A stretch of DNA of 64,000 bases from Candidatus Rifleibacteriota bacterium. Its GTDB lineage: Bacteria; Muiribacteriota; Ozemobacteria; Ozemobacterales; Ozemobacteraceae. Where the stretch lies: NCBI GenBank assembly GCA_015232575.1, contig JADFZL010000013.1, forward strand, positions 1-64,000, written 5' to 3'. Below, one piece after another: positions 35,397 to 44,684 of the stretch. Numbering within the stretch: the stretch's first letter is position 1; each line of letters opens with the position of its first letter. Under the pieces are notes generated by a model. It made no database searches. It saw only the letters and a program-made list of their open reading frames with translations, and was not told where the DNA came from. A program made the position numbers and the translations under genes.

Positions 35397-35431
35397 ACTC
35401 ACACGATCCAAATGGCATGGTATAAAATAAA

Positions 35432-37840
35432 ATGAAATTGTTTCTCGGTATTTCTTTCCCGCTTCCTCTACCGAAAAATCCGCTTACCTATTCCTTTACT
35501 TCAGGTGATTTTCCACCGGCAATTGGGGCAAGAGTCATAGCGCCTATCAGGGGAAGATCGCAAATGGGATACATTGAAACAATCTCAGAAGTGGAACCTG
35601 AATTTGAAACCAGAGAGATTGCGGAAATAATTGATCCATGCCCTTTTTTTTCATCTGAAATGCTGGAGCTTGCCAAATGGATGGCTGATTCCACGCTCAG
35701 CTCCTTTGGCGACGTTCTTCACGCAATGCTTCCGGCAGGTGTAAAAAGTGGAATAACTGCATGGATAAGGCTTAACAAAAATGAAGAACCACTGAAACAG
35801 ACAGACACAGATTCCTTTTCTGAAGCTCTTGAATGGCTTTCATCAAAAGACGAGTTCAAACTTTCCGAATTTTCCCGGAAATATCCTCAAGCTGTAAGGC
35901 ATTTAAAGACATGGCAGAACAACAGAGTCATCGAAATTGAATATCGCCGGAAAGAAACAGCCGGGTACAAAACTCAGAAAGTTCTCATAATTTCTGATAA
36001 AACAGAAATTAAGCCCGATGAACTTACTCCCAAAGAAAAAATTGCCGTTGAAACACTCTTGAGAAATCAGGAACCGCTTTCGCAGAGCGAGCTGCTTCGC
36101 AAATCAGGGGTCAGCAGTTCTCCGGTAAAAAACCTGATTAAAAAGGGACTCATTCAGATTGTTGAGCAACAGATAAGCAGAAATATTGCATCATCTGAGT
36201 ATTATAATTCTCCGCCCGAAAAGGAAAACACACTTACCGAAAACCAGATTTCTGTTTTAGAGAAAATACATTTTTCTGCAAACACTGATCTTAAGCCTGT
36301 CTTAATAAGAGGCGTAACATGTTCAGGCAAAACTGAAGTTTATCTGAAATGGGTGGCTGAAGTAATTCAGAATGGCGCCAGTGCAATCGTTCTTGTACCA
36401 GAAATCACCCTTACTCCACAAATGGTAAAACGTTTTCTCGACAGATTCGGCAACAGAGTTGCGATTCTTCACAGCAAACTCAGTGATGGAGAGCGATTCG
36501 ACCAGTGGGAAGGAATAAGACTTGGAAAATTCAATGTTGTCGTCGGAGCACGTTCAGCCGTTTTTGCTCCGGTACAAAAGCTGGGAACCATCATTATAGA
36601 TGAAGAAGGTGAACCAAGTTATAAACAGACAGAAACTCCGCGATATCATGCCAGGGATGTTGCCGAAAAACGGTGTTCTCTTGAAAAAGCTCTTCTGATA
36701 CTCGGGTCCGCTACGCCAACTCTTGAATCATATAACAACGCACTTGAAAACAAATATCTGCTTGTTGAGATGACGGAACGTGTTACAGAAAGGTTTCCAC
36801 CAAACGTTGAAATTGTTGACATGCGAAATGAATTGACTGTAAAAAACAATCGCAGCATGTTTTCTGAGAGGCTTACAAAAGCTATCAAAGAAACTCTTGA
36901 TAATCGATCGCAGGTTATTTTGTTTCTCAACCGCCGTGGACACAGCACTTTTGTCTTCTGTCGTGCATGCGGTGAAAGTGTTTCCTGTTCAAAGTGCATG
37001 GTTTCAATGGTTTACCACACCGGCAGTGAAATATTAAGATGCCACTACTGCGGAGAAATCAAGGCACTGCCATCAAAATGTCCTAAATGCAGCAATTCGG
37101 CGATTCGTTTTTTTGGTGGAGGCACACAGAGAGTTGAAGCCGAAACCAGGCGGTATTTTCCAAAAGCTCGAATTGAACGCATGGATTCTGACACGGTAAC
37201 AGCCAAAGGCAGTCTGGAAAATATTCTTGATAGATTTGGCAAAGGTGAAACAGACATTCTCATTGGAACTCAGATGATTGCAAAAGGTCTTGATTTTCCG
37301 AATGTTACGCTGGTCGGAATACTGGCAGCAGATTCGCTTCTCAAACTTCCTGATTTCAGAGCAAGCGAGCGAAATTTTTGTCTGCTGGCACAGGTTTCTG
37401 GAAGAGCCGGGCGAGGGGAAAAGCCGGGCAAAGTAATTCTTCAGACCTACAGCCCAGATCATCACTCAATCAGATATTCCATCACTGAAAATTACGTCGG
37501 TTTTTTCAACGAGGAATGTTCTTTACGAAAGGTCTGCTTCTATCCACCATTTTGTCATATTGCACTCTTCACTTTTTCTGGTAAAGACAATGCAACGGTT
37601 ATTAATGCTGCTAATTCAATCGTATCGATTCTAAAAACAAATTCAATCCTTGATGAACATAACGTTCTTGGACCAGCTCCTGCGCCAATCGAGAAAATAG
37701 ATGGCAATTTCCGCCATCAGATAATGGTTAAACACAAAGATCTTATGGCTCTATCAGGCTATCTCAATTCAATCATGTCGCAAACAAGGGTCCCGGATGT
37801 CAGAATCTCAATCTGCATCGACCCCTATATCTCTCTTTAG
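35432..37840 (+). CDS. priA: primosomal protein N' (PriA helicase)
   Basis: An 802-aa replication-restart helicase. A DNA-binding N-terminal domain precedes the helicase core: Walker A GVTCSGKT (residues 294-301), DEEG at 390-393, then the zinc-binding Cys set (CRACGESVSCSKC, CHYCG, CPKC) and the SGRAGRGEKPGKV motif. The usual DEEH box has Gly393 in place of His, and the P-loop has Cys297 for Gly. The remaining family motifs are intact. No strong ribosome site is seen. The stop-codon G is the first base of a repeat hairpin. Confidence 0.95.
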   Translation: MKLFLGISFPLPLPKNPLTYSFTSGDFPPAIGARVIAPIRGRSQMGYIETISEVEPEFETREIAEIIDPCPFFSSEMLELAKWMADSTLSSFGDVLHAMLPAGVKSGITAWIRLNKNEEPLKQTDTDSFSEALEWLSSKDEFKLSEFSRKYPQAVRHLKTWQNNRVIEIEYRRKETAGYKTQKVLIISDKTEIKPDELTPKEKIAVETLLRNQEPLSQSELLRKSGVSSSPVKNLIKKGLIQIVEQQISRNIASSEYYNSPPEKENTLTENQISVLEKIHFSANTDLKPVLIRGVTCSGKTEVYLKWVAEVIQNGASAIVLVPEITLTPQMVKRFLDRFGNRVAILHSKLSDGERFDQWEGIRLGKFNVVVGARSAVFAPVQKLGTIIIDEEGEPSYKQTETPRYHARDVAEKRCSLEKALLILGSATPTLESYNNALENKYLLVEMTERVTERFPPNVEIVDMRNELTVKNNRSMFSERLTKAIKETLDNRSQVILFLNRRGHSTFVFCRACGESVSCSKCMVSMVYHTGSEILRCHYCGEIKALPSKCPKCSNSAIRFFGGGTQRVEAETRRYFPKARIERMDSDTVTAKGSLENILDRFGKGETDILIGTQMIAKGLDFPNVTLVGILAADSLLKLPDFRASERNFCLLAQVSGRAGRGEKPGKVILQTYSPDHHSIRYSITENYVGFFNEECSLRKVCFYPPFCHIALFTFSGKDNATVINAANSIVSILKTNSILDEHNVLGPAPAPIEKIDGNFRHQIMVKHKDLMALSGYLNSIMSQTRVPDVRISICIDPYISL

Positions 37841-38062
37841 AGAGGGGGCACGCGCCCCCTCTCGAGGGTCGAACAAGTTCGACCCTCTCACTCCCCGCGG
37901 TCGAGCACTTTGTGCTCTTCGATTTTTTCGACCGGGCATGCGAATCAGATCACTCCCCGCGGTCGAGCACTTTGTGCTCTTCGATTTTTTCGACCGGGCA
38001 TGCGAATCAGATCACTCCCCGCGGTCGAGCACTTTGTGCTCTTCGATTTTTTCGACCGGGCA
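37840..38062 (+). repeat. hairpin-head repeat, copy 3, with 62-bp tandem array
   Basis: The head hairpin GAGAGGGGGC/GCCCCCTCTC (37840-37863) begins on the last base of the priA stop codon. The second hairpin (37864-37887) has 11-bp arms, GAGGGTCGAAC/GTTCGACCCTC, with the AA loop kept. Then a 62-bp unit starting CACTCCCCGCGG is repeated at 37889, 37951 and a partial third at 38013; the first two are identical. Each unit carries the GAGCAC/GTGCTC hairpin. Confidence 0.92.
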
Positions 38063-38293
38063 CTCGGAAAAATAAAAAATTGTAACATAAGTAACAAATC
38101 CAGCGTATTTACATAAACTCCGATTCTTCAACATTGCCACAATTCATATTAGCATCAGTTGTTTGCCTGCCGGTTTGACGGCACTCGGTGATTATATGTT
38201 TAAAAGCTCTGGGATTTCATAGGTGAAAATTGAATTCAGCAGTATTCAGGAATCGGTTAGAAAATTCCATTCAAACTTCAAGGAGAAAACAGA
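38063..38293. other. intergenic region upstream of M28 peptidase gene
   Basis: AT-rich. It holds the leader of the peptidase gene with an AAGGAG ribosome site at its end. A short TGCC/GGCA inverted repeat lies near 38167-38183. Nothing else was recognised. Confidence 0.4.
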
Positions 38294-39697
38294 ATGACAG
38301 AAAACAAGACTAAATGGACGGCAGTATTTTTGACCTTCCTGGTAATTCAGATTTGTTCAATTTCTACAGTATTTTGTGCGCTTTCGAAGCCAGAGATTTC
38401 AGAATTGAATGATTTTAAGATAAAATTTCAGGAAAACGTGAACATTAACCGGATTGGTTATCTGGTTATGATCCAGCTTACACAAACTCTTGATAATGAT
38501 GATCGAGTTCTTAAATCTACTGGCCGCTTCTATTTTTCTTCTGAAGATGGCTATTTAGTCCATGTGGATATTGCTCGTCTTATGCGTCTGAAAAGTGATG
38601 GGGTCTCTTTTAAGATCCTGGACAAAAAGCTCCTGGATGATCATTCGGAAAGTTGGTATCTCCTGTACAGTGAGAGTTCTGATATGACAAAGAACATCCA
38701 GGAGAAATTTGAGCCTCTGTATACCAAGGGTCGAGTCATGCTGGTCAGGATTCGCCCAAGCGATCAGCCGAAACTTTTGTCGTCACGAATCATTCATCAG
38801 TTGATTGACGAAGAATTATTACCACCCCGTACTGGGGTAAAAGAATTTAAAATCAAGCTGGGTGGAGTTAATCCGGATATTATTCAATTAATTTCAAAGG
38901 TTTCGGTTTTGAAATTAGTGGAGACTGTCCAGACACTTCAGGATTTTCAGACTCGTTTTGTTACAACAGATGGCAATGCTTCTACCGTAGCCTGGCTGAA
39001 AGATGAATTTGGCAAGATTCCAGGGCTTAAAAACATTCCTTCGCTATTTCATGCATCCATGTTTCTAACCGAGAACGTCATCTTTGAAAAAACAGGAATT
39101 TTGGAACCGAAGACAGCTTTCATTGTAATGGCACACATTGATTCAACTGCTTCCGGTGCAGGCGACAAAGCTCCAGGTGCTGATGACAACGGAACCGGTG
39201 CAGCAGCAATGCTTGAGATTGCCAGACTTCTTGAGGGAGTTGATTTGCCCTATACAGTTTATTTTGTTGGAGCAAACGCTGAAGAAATTGGTCTGGTCGG
39301 GAGTGCGGCTTTTGCAAAGGAACTGGCGAAGCAACCCGATATCAATATCAAGGCGGTTTTTAATATGGATATGCTCGCAGACATAGATGACAACGAGGCA
39401 GCGGCAATCGGTGATGACCGTTCAAAATGGCTGGTTGATCTGTTCAAAGAAGTTGCGCTAATTTATGCAGGGCTTAATTGTAAACCCGTTATCGATTCAT
39501 CGCTTGCTGTTTCTGATCACGCCTCCTTCTGGAACATCGGGGTTCCGGCTTTGTTTACAAGAGAGGGGCATCCGGGGCTTTCTCCCTATTATCATTCGAT
39601 TAAAGATACGGTCACCAATTTAGCTCCAACACTTCTGGAAAAAATTGCCAAAGCAAACCTCGCAACTTTGCTTATTTTGAACACCCCCATGAATTAG
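38294..39697 (+). CDS. secreted M28 family zinc aminopeptidase
   Basis: A 467-aa protein with a signal peptide (about 10-31). The C-terminal half is an M28 peptidase with the full two-zinc ligand set: His in MAHIDST, Asp in GADDNGTGAA, Glu-Glu in NAEEIGLVGS, Asp in FNMDML and His in YYHSIKDT. Members remove N-terminal residues from peptides outside the cytoplasm. The N-terminal 210 residues have no clear domain and may act as a propeptide. A good AAGGAG precedes the ATG. Confidence 0.9.
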   Translation: MTENKTKWTAVFLTFLVIQICSISTVFCALSKPEISELNDFKIKFQENVNINRIGYLVMIQLTQTLDNDDRVLKSTGRFYFSSEDGYLVHVDIARLMRLKSDGVSFKILDKKLLDDHSESWYLLYSESSDMTKNIQEKFEPLYTKGRVMLVRIRPSDQPKLLSSRIIHQLIDEELLPPRTGVKEFKIKLGGVNPDIIQLISKVSVLKLVETVQTLQDFQTRFVTTDGNASTVAWLKDEFGKIPGLKNIPSLFHASMFLTENVIFEKTGILEPKTAFIVMAHIDSTASGAGDKAPGADDNGTGAAAMLEIARLLEGVDLPYTVYFVGANAEEIGLVGSAAFAKELAKQPDINIKAVFNMDMLADIDDNEAAAIGDDRSKWLVDLFKEVALIYAGLNCKPVIDSSLAVSDHASFWNIGVPALFTREGHPGLSPYYHSIKDTVTNLAPTLLEKIAKANLATLLILNTPMN

Positions 39698-39755
39698 TAT
39701 TTCTTCGGTATATTGGTTGTTATGATGAACAGACAAATGGTTAATCTTTGTAAAT

Positions 39756-40571
39756 CTACTTTTTCTGGTAGACTCTGACGTATTCTACCTGCATTTTCTG
39801 CGGAAAAACTGTGGTTTTATCTGGTTCACCGGGCCAGTTTCCACCGATGGCAACATTCAGCAGAATGAAATGTGGATGATCAAAGACCCATTTTCCAGGT
39901 ACCATATCTTTTGTGACCGTCTTATAATGAGTGCCGTCAACATACCATTGAATCTGATTTTCATCCCATTCAATACTGAAGTCGTGTGGGCCATCACAAA
40001 ATTCGCCACTGGCAAGATTAAATTGGCTCGAGATACCCTTTGCACCTGAATATTCTGGACCATGAACCGTGCCATATACTCGGCATGGTTCGTGTCCAAG
40101 ATATTCCATGATATCAATTTCGCCACAATTTGGCCACCCAACACCTTCTTTTTGAATGTCATCACCAAGCATCCAGAAGGCCGGCCAAACTCCCTTACCC
40201 TTCGGAAGAATTATTCTGGCTTCGATTCTGCCATATTTGAAAGACTTTTTTCCCAGGGTTTTTAAACGGGCAGAAGTATAAGCGGAATTGTTGTATTCTT
40301 CTTTTCTGGCTTCGATTATCAAACTTCCATTTTCAATTCGAACATTCTCCGGACGATTTGTATAAAACTGTTTTTCATTGTTTCCCCAGCCATGTCCACC
40401 GGTTTCACACACCCATTTGCTTGAATCAAGCTCTGGAGCATTGAATTCATCTTCCCAGACAAGTGTCCATGAAGCAGACTGATCAAATTTCTGTACAGGG
40501 AAATTCTCGGCAAAAGAGTGGCTCACAAAAAGCACTACAAGGAACAATGAATAAGTGATAATTCGTCGCAT
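39756..40571 (-). CDS. secreted GH16 beta-glucanase
   Basis: 271 aa from the ATG behind AAGGAG. Signal peptide about 5-21. It is a glycoside hydrolase family 16 protein with WEDEFN, FKYGRIEARI and the catalytic E151-I-D153-I-M-E156 motif. Such enzymes cut beta-1,3 or mixed-linkage beta-glucans (laminarin, lichenan). The EIDIME form fits laminarinase-type members. It is one domain only, with no carbohydrate-binding module. It converges on the M28 peptidase gene. Confidence 0.93.
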   Translation of the reverse strand: MRRIITYSLFLVVLFVSHSFAENFPVQKFDQSASWTLVWEDEFNAPELDSSKWVCETGGHGWGNNEKQFYTNRPENVRIENGSLIIEARKEEYNNSAYTSARLKTLGKKSFKYGRIEARIILPKGKGVWPAFWMLGDDIQKEGVGWPNCGEIDIMEYLGHEPCRVYGTVHGPEYSGAKGISSQFNLASGEFCDGPHDFSIEWDENQIQWYVDGTHYKTVTKDMVPGKWVFDHPHFILLNVAIGGNWPGEPDKTTVFPQKMQVEYVRVYQKK

Positions 40572-40615
40572 TTTTAAAACTCCTTTCAAACTAATCTTGA
40601 AAAATAAGGCAAAAA

Positions 40616-41494
40616 TTACATGTCAGGTTTTAAACACACCGGAGTTAGATCAGGGCGAATTTCGATGAAATGTGGTTCAAAATACACTGGACAATTTGCC
40701 CAGAAATGAATCCGCACCATCAAGCCCAGTTTGTCAGGAAAGCGGACTCTGTCAAACAGAACACTTCCCAGTGAATAATATATTGGTTTTCCTTTGTACC
40801 ACTCAATTCGTTTCTTTCGATGCGCATGGCAACAAAAAACTCCGATTGCACCTGCATCAATGAGTTTTTTAAAAAATTCCCTTTCCTGAAGAGAAACGTA
40901 ATCTGAATCTTCTTTTCCACCATGGAGAAATACAATAGTACAATTCGTTTGAGACAAGTCGCGAACTGTTTTCAGAAAACTCACACGGTCAGAATGCTTG
41001 TCTAAGTCTATTTTCCAGGATTCACGCCCCGGGGAAGAATAATCAAAAGCAATTATTGCAAAAGAAAGTGAGCGCACTTTCTGCAATTGCACCCCTCGAA
41101 TGATATTAGTACCAGTAATTGCCCTCAATTTTTCCAGGTTGTCCGTGCCAGAATCAAACTGATGATTATTCGCTGCACCAAATGCGTGAAATCCGGTTTC
41201 TTTAAGGAACAACGAATGTTCATCACTGAAAGACAGATCAAATCTGGCTTTTGGTCTGGTTTCAATTACATTTTCCGGCTGATTTTCAGCAGGAACTTTC
41301 AGGCATCCTTCAAGATTGCAGAAGGAAAAATCACTCTCTGAGAGAATTTTCTTAAGGTTAAGAAAAAACGACTGCGGAGTTTTTTCCGCAATCGTTTGTC
41401 CAATTTTTCTTCCAAGGGCAAAATCACCCGCAACATCAACTCTCACCCATAGAAAATTCAAAACAAAAACAACTGCCCAGATTCCGGAGTTCAC
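40616..41494 (-). CDS. CapA-like metallophosphatase-fold protein
   Basis: A 292-aa protein starting at GTG one base from the stop of the DUF3160 gene. CapA family pattern: VAGDFALGRKIG at the start, CNLEG, GAANNHQFDSGTDNL, FLHGGKE and CCHAHRKKRIEWYKGKPIYYSLG. CapA-type proteins take part in poly-gamma-glutamate or polysaccharide export and have a metallophosphatase fold. No other poly-glutamate genes are nearby. The hydrophobic N-terminus may be a signal or anchor. Confidence 0.83.
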   Translation of the reverse strand: MNSGIWAVVFVLNFLWVRVDVAGDFALGRKIGQTIAEKTPQSFFLNLKKILSESDFSFCNLEGCLKVPAENQPENVIETRPKARFDLSFSDEHSLFLKETGFHAFGAANNHQFDSGTDNLEKLRAITGTNIIRGVQLQKVRSLSFAIIAFDYSSPGRESWKIDLDKHSDRVSFLKTVRDLSQTNCTIVFLHGGKEDSDYVSLQEREFFKKLIDAGAIGVFCCHAHRKKRIEWYKGKPIYYSLGSVLFDRVRFPDKLGLMVRIHFWANCPVYFEPHFIEIRPDLTPVCLKPDM

Positions 41495-41495
41495 G

Positions 41496-44400
41496 TTATT
41501 TTACATTCTCACTGCCAGTTTCCGATGTTTCTGAATTCGTGGCTGAGGTTTCATCTGAAGCTGCGTCTGAAGCTGCATCTGAAGCTGCGTCTGAGGCAGC
41601 GTCTAAAGTTTTATCCAGGGCTTCGCTGGAAGTTTCGCCTGAGGATGCTCCGTCAGATTTTTTTTCTGAACCCTCTTCAGTTCCTGGTTCTTCTGTAGAC
41701 ATAAATTCCTCGGGAAACTCAAGCGATTTATAATCACCAGAAATGAAAGATTTTGTCCAGACCGGCAAATCTGGAACATCCTTACTGCGTATAATTTTCC
41801 GCCATTCTTTATCTGAGAGACGCTTTTCAAGCGGTTGTTCAAATTCATAATATGAAAAAACACCGCCACGATACAAACGCAGACCTTTTCCACGATTGAA
41901 AAGAACCCACAGTGTAAAAACCTTTCCAACAGCTTCTTCAAGAACGGTGTTCACACCTGTAAAAACATCGGCAACCAGAGCAACTTCTTCATTTATCGAA
42001 TTATAGTTTTCTTTGTCAGGGGAAATCAATGCAATAGTGAGATGTTCAAGAGTTCGACCGAATTCAAACAATTGCTTTCTTTCGTCAACTGAAAGGGGAA
42101 CCGCCTTCTGCTGCTTTTTTGACGCCGTTTCAAGCAGATCAAAAATGGAAATCAGTTTCAACGTGAGACCTTTGCTTGATAATGAAAGAATTTCGTCGAA
42201 ATCCTGTTCAGTTTTTTCAAGCTTTTCCTCTTTTGGAAGGTATCCGCGGGCTGACATTAAAGTGAAAAGTTTCAGAGTAAGCGTTTTAAGTGAATGGTAC
42301 AATTCCGGATAAGGGTCAACATAAACGTCAGGTATGTCACGAATGAGGTAATCTTCTATTTCACCGCCTTCGCCAGCTTCTGCACCGCCCATTTTATTGT
42401 ACAGCAAAGTGTCATGCTTCAACAAAGTGAGACTTCCAAGTGCGCTGTTCAGGATTCGGTCAGTCCAGGCGCTGCTGCCCGCAAAAGGCTCTACCGGCAC
42501 AGTGACAGGACAAACAATTTCCCTGATTGATTTCAACCAGCCGTTGTAAATATTCGAATCCCAGACTTCTGTTGAAATTGAGGCAACAAATTCTTTGAGA
42601 AACTTGAAATTCTCTTCATACTTCGCGTACCGATTTTCTTTATACACATCGAAAAGAATCTCCTCAGCACGTTTTGAGCCGAGGACCGCTATTACATCGA
42701 GTAATTTCGGAAGATAGCGCGGTTCAGTATCGGTTCCAACAGATTTGTAAACAAGTTTCTGAAGAATATAAGAATCTATCTGCCACTTCTGCGGAGCCAC
42801 AAAGACTTGTACACCTTCAAAAGCGCGAATTTTTGGCTCGGGGAATCTGGAAAGTTCTTCAAATGCCACTAGACAATTTTTTTTATCAGAAACTCCGTCT
42901 GGTGCTGAAATATCGGGAAGTTTCGACAAAAGAACTGGAAGATCAACAAATCCGATATCCTCCGAATCGCCGACCATGAATTTCAATGGTTCCATAGCCT
43001 GCTGCATGTATTCTGCTGCTTTTTGTTTTCCAATCATGGTCTTTTGTGCCAGATAATGAAGAGCAAGAATTTCGGGAATATCTTCTGAGGGACCTTTTTT
43101 ATCTTTTTCAAAGACTTTGAATCCGATTTGTCCGAGGAGACTCATGATTCGAAAATAGCTCTGAAGCTTTTTTTCGTCTTCGTAGTGTCCACGGGGTTTA
43201 AATTGTGAATAATCTATTTTTCTTTCAAAAAAGCTTGAGTCTATTTTTTCAGAAGCATTAAAAATGAGCTCCAGTTCAGAACTCAATTCACTCTTCAGTG
43301 GTTCCTGAAGTACAGATAATTTCTTCAGACTATTTTCTTTATCGCTTTCAGAAAGCGCAGTTGCAAGTGCAAAAAAACCACGAAGCCTTCGAAATGATTC
43401 TTTCGCTGCTGCATCAACTGCTTTTTCAGAACATTCCGCAGCCTTGCGTTCGAGGGCATCAGCAGCTGTGAGAATCTCTTCCCGCAGTTTTCCCTTTTCA
43501 AGGTCTTTCAAAATGTAATCATAAAACAGATGAAACAGGTAATACACAGAATCAGCTGTAATAAAGCTTTCAAACCACTCATATCTGTTTGCTTCATAAA
43601 GTGCGAAAAATTCATGGGTTGTCGCAGGACAAACGGCAAAATCCTGTTTGAACAGCATTTCATAAGCAGCAGAAGCGGTTTTCACTTCAGATCTCGGAAA
43701 ATTGCGGACAAAAACCTTCCGATTTTCAAAAGGCTTAACAATTAGACGAAACTTTCCACCAGATTTTTCAACGACAGCTATTCTCTGTGACGTCTCATCA
43801 AAAGCAGCTTCAACGGCTTCTGACAATGCCGAATCAATTTTCTTTGCCGATAAAATATCAAATAATTCCACATTTTTCCCGCCATACGCCAGGGCAAAGT
43901 TAAAATTTGGTGCATATCTCGGCTTTTTCAGATTTTCAGAACCAGTTGCAACACAGACCTCAAGCGAAGTTGCTTCAACCGCAAATGTTGGTCCACAAAG
44001 AGTCGAATATTTTGCAACTGAAAGCTTATTTTTGTCGCATAAAATAATGTCATTCGGCTCTCCACCGAGGGAAAAATCAGAATAGTCTCCTGGTACAAGC
44101 TTTATTATGCGGCTTCCGTCTTTCTGCTTAACCAGGTTTTTTTTCTCAACAAACATTTTCTCGACTTCCGGATCAATATCTTTTGATCCATCAGAGCGCA
44201 TTGAACAGAGTGAGCCCACTCCATTTTTTCCCTGCAGGAAGAAGAGCTTGTGAAAAGATTTTTCAAAAGAAGTATCGCACATTTGCCCAAATCGAGCTCT
44301 GGAACATTCAACTCTGAATTCGTCTTCCGAAGTAAAAGTAAGCTTCTTTTCTGCTTTCTGTTTCAGATCATACACATATATATCGTAATTTCCATCAGCA

Positions 44401-44684
44401 TTAGAACAATAATACAAAAAGTCCATTTCAGGGGAAAAGCTCGGAGACACCTTATTACCAGCACCTTTTGTGATTTGTACAGATTTTTTTTCTGCAAATG
44501 TGTACAGGAAAATTTCTTTTTTTCCTGCTGTTTCAGAAACAAAGGATATACTTTTTCCGTCATAACCAAAAGCCGGATTAAGAATTTCCTTGTCTGATTC
44601 GAAAACTACGTCTTGAGCAAAAAGAGCAGCACTTAAAGTTGAAAATATAGCAAAAAAAAGCATGCAGTACAGATTCTTTTTCAA
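41496..44684 (-). CDS. DUF3160 protein with N-terminal beta-propeller
   Basis: A 1062-aa secreted protein that starts at TTG behind a strong AAGGAGG; the TTGA overlaps the previous stop. Signal peptide about 4-23. Residues 25-320 have TolB/PD40-like propeller repeats (NPAFGYDGKSISFVSE, SPSFSPEMDFLYYCS). Residues about 340-980 match DUF3160 (SFITADSVYYLFHLFYDYILKDLE). The tail holds four Asp-Ala-Ala-Ser repeats and is acidic and Ser/Thr-rich. Function of DUF3160 is unknown. It is coupled with the upstream FG-GAP-like gene and with the CapA-like gene. Confidence 0.82.
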   Translation of the reverse strand: MKKNLYCMLFFAIFSTLSAALFAQDVVFESDKEILNPAFGYDGKSISFVSETAGKKEIFLYTFAEKKSVQITKGAGNKVSPSFSPEMDFLYYCSNADGNYDIYVYDLKQKAEKKLTFTSEDEFRVECSRARFGQMCDTSFEKSFHKLFFLQGKNGVGSLCSMRSDGSKDIDPEVEKMFVEKKNLVKQKDGSRIIKLVPGDYSDFSLGGEPNDIILCDKNKLSVAKYSTLCGPTFAVEATSLEVCVATGSENLKKPRYAPNFNFALAYGGKNVELFDILSAKKIDSALSEAVEAAFDETSQRIAVVEKSGGKFRLIVKPFENRKVFVRNFPRSEVKTASAAYEMLFKQDFAVCPATTHEFFALYEANRYEWFESFITADSVYYLFHLFYDYILKDLEKGKLREEILTAADALERKAAECSEKAVDAAAKESFRRLRGFFALATALSESDKENSLKKLSVLQEPLKSELSSELELIFNASEKIDSSFFERKIDYSQFKPRGHYEDEKKLQSYFRIMSLLGQIGFKVFEKDKKGPSEDIPEILALHYLAQKTMIGKQKAAEYMQQAMEPLKFMVGDSEDIGFVDLPVLLSKLPDISAPDGVSDKKNCLVAFEELSRFPEPKIRAFEGVQVFVAPQKWQIDSYILQKLVYKSVGTDTEPRYLPKLLDVIAVLGSKRAEEILFDVYKENRYAKYEENFKFLKEFVASISTEVWDSNIYNGWLKSIREIVCPVTVPVEPFAGSSAWTDRILNSALGSLTLLKHDTLLYNKMGGAEAGEGGEIEDYLIRDIPDVYVDPYPELYHSLKTLTLKLFTLMSARGYLPKEEKLEKTEQDFDEILSLSSKGLTLKLISIFDLLETASKKQQKAVPLSVDERKQLFEFGRTLEHLTIALISPDKENYNSINEEVALVADVFTGVNTVLEEAVGKVFTLWVLFNRGKGLRLYRGGVFSYYEFEQPLEKRLSDKEWRKIIRSKDVPDLPVWTKSFISGDYKSLEFPEEFMSTEEPGTEEGSEKKSDGASSGETSSEALDKTLDAASDAASDAASDAASDETSATNSETSETGSENVK
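41554..41601 (-). repeat. 12-bp coding tandem repeat (DAAS x4)
   Basis: Four tandem copies of a 12-base unit (TCTGAAGCTGCG on the plus strand, with small variation) encode Asp-Ala-Ala-Ser four times in the tail of the DUF3160 protein. The unit is in frame, so copy-number changes would lengthen or shorten the tail without a frameshift. Confidence 0.85.

Noticed and set aside
37797..38116. Two open frames of about 70-90 aa through the 62-bp repeat
   Set aside because: They translate the tandem repeat in different frames and have no ribosome site, so they are repeat artefacts.
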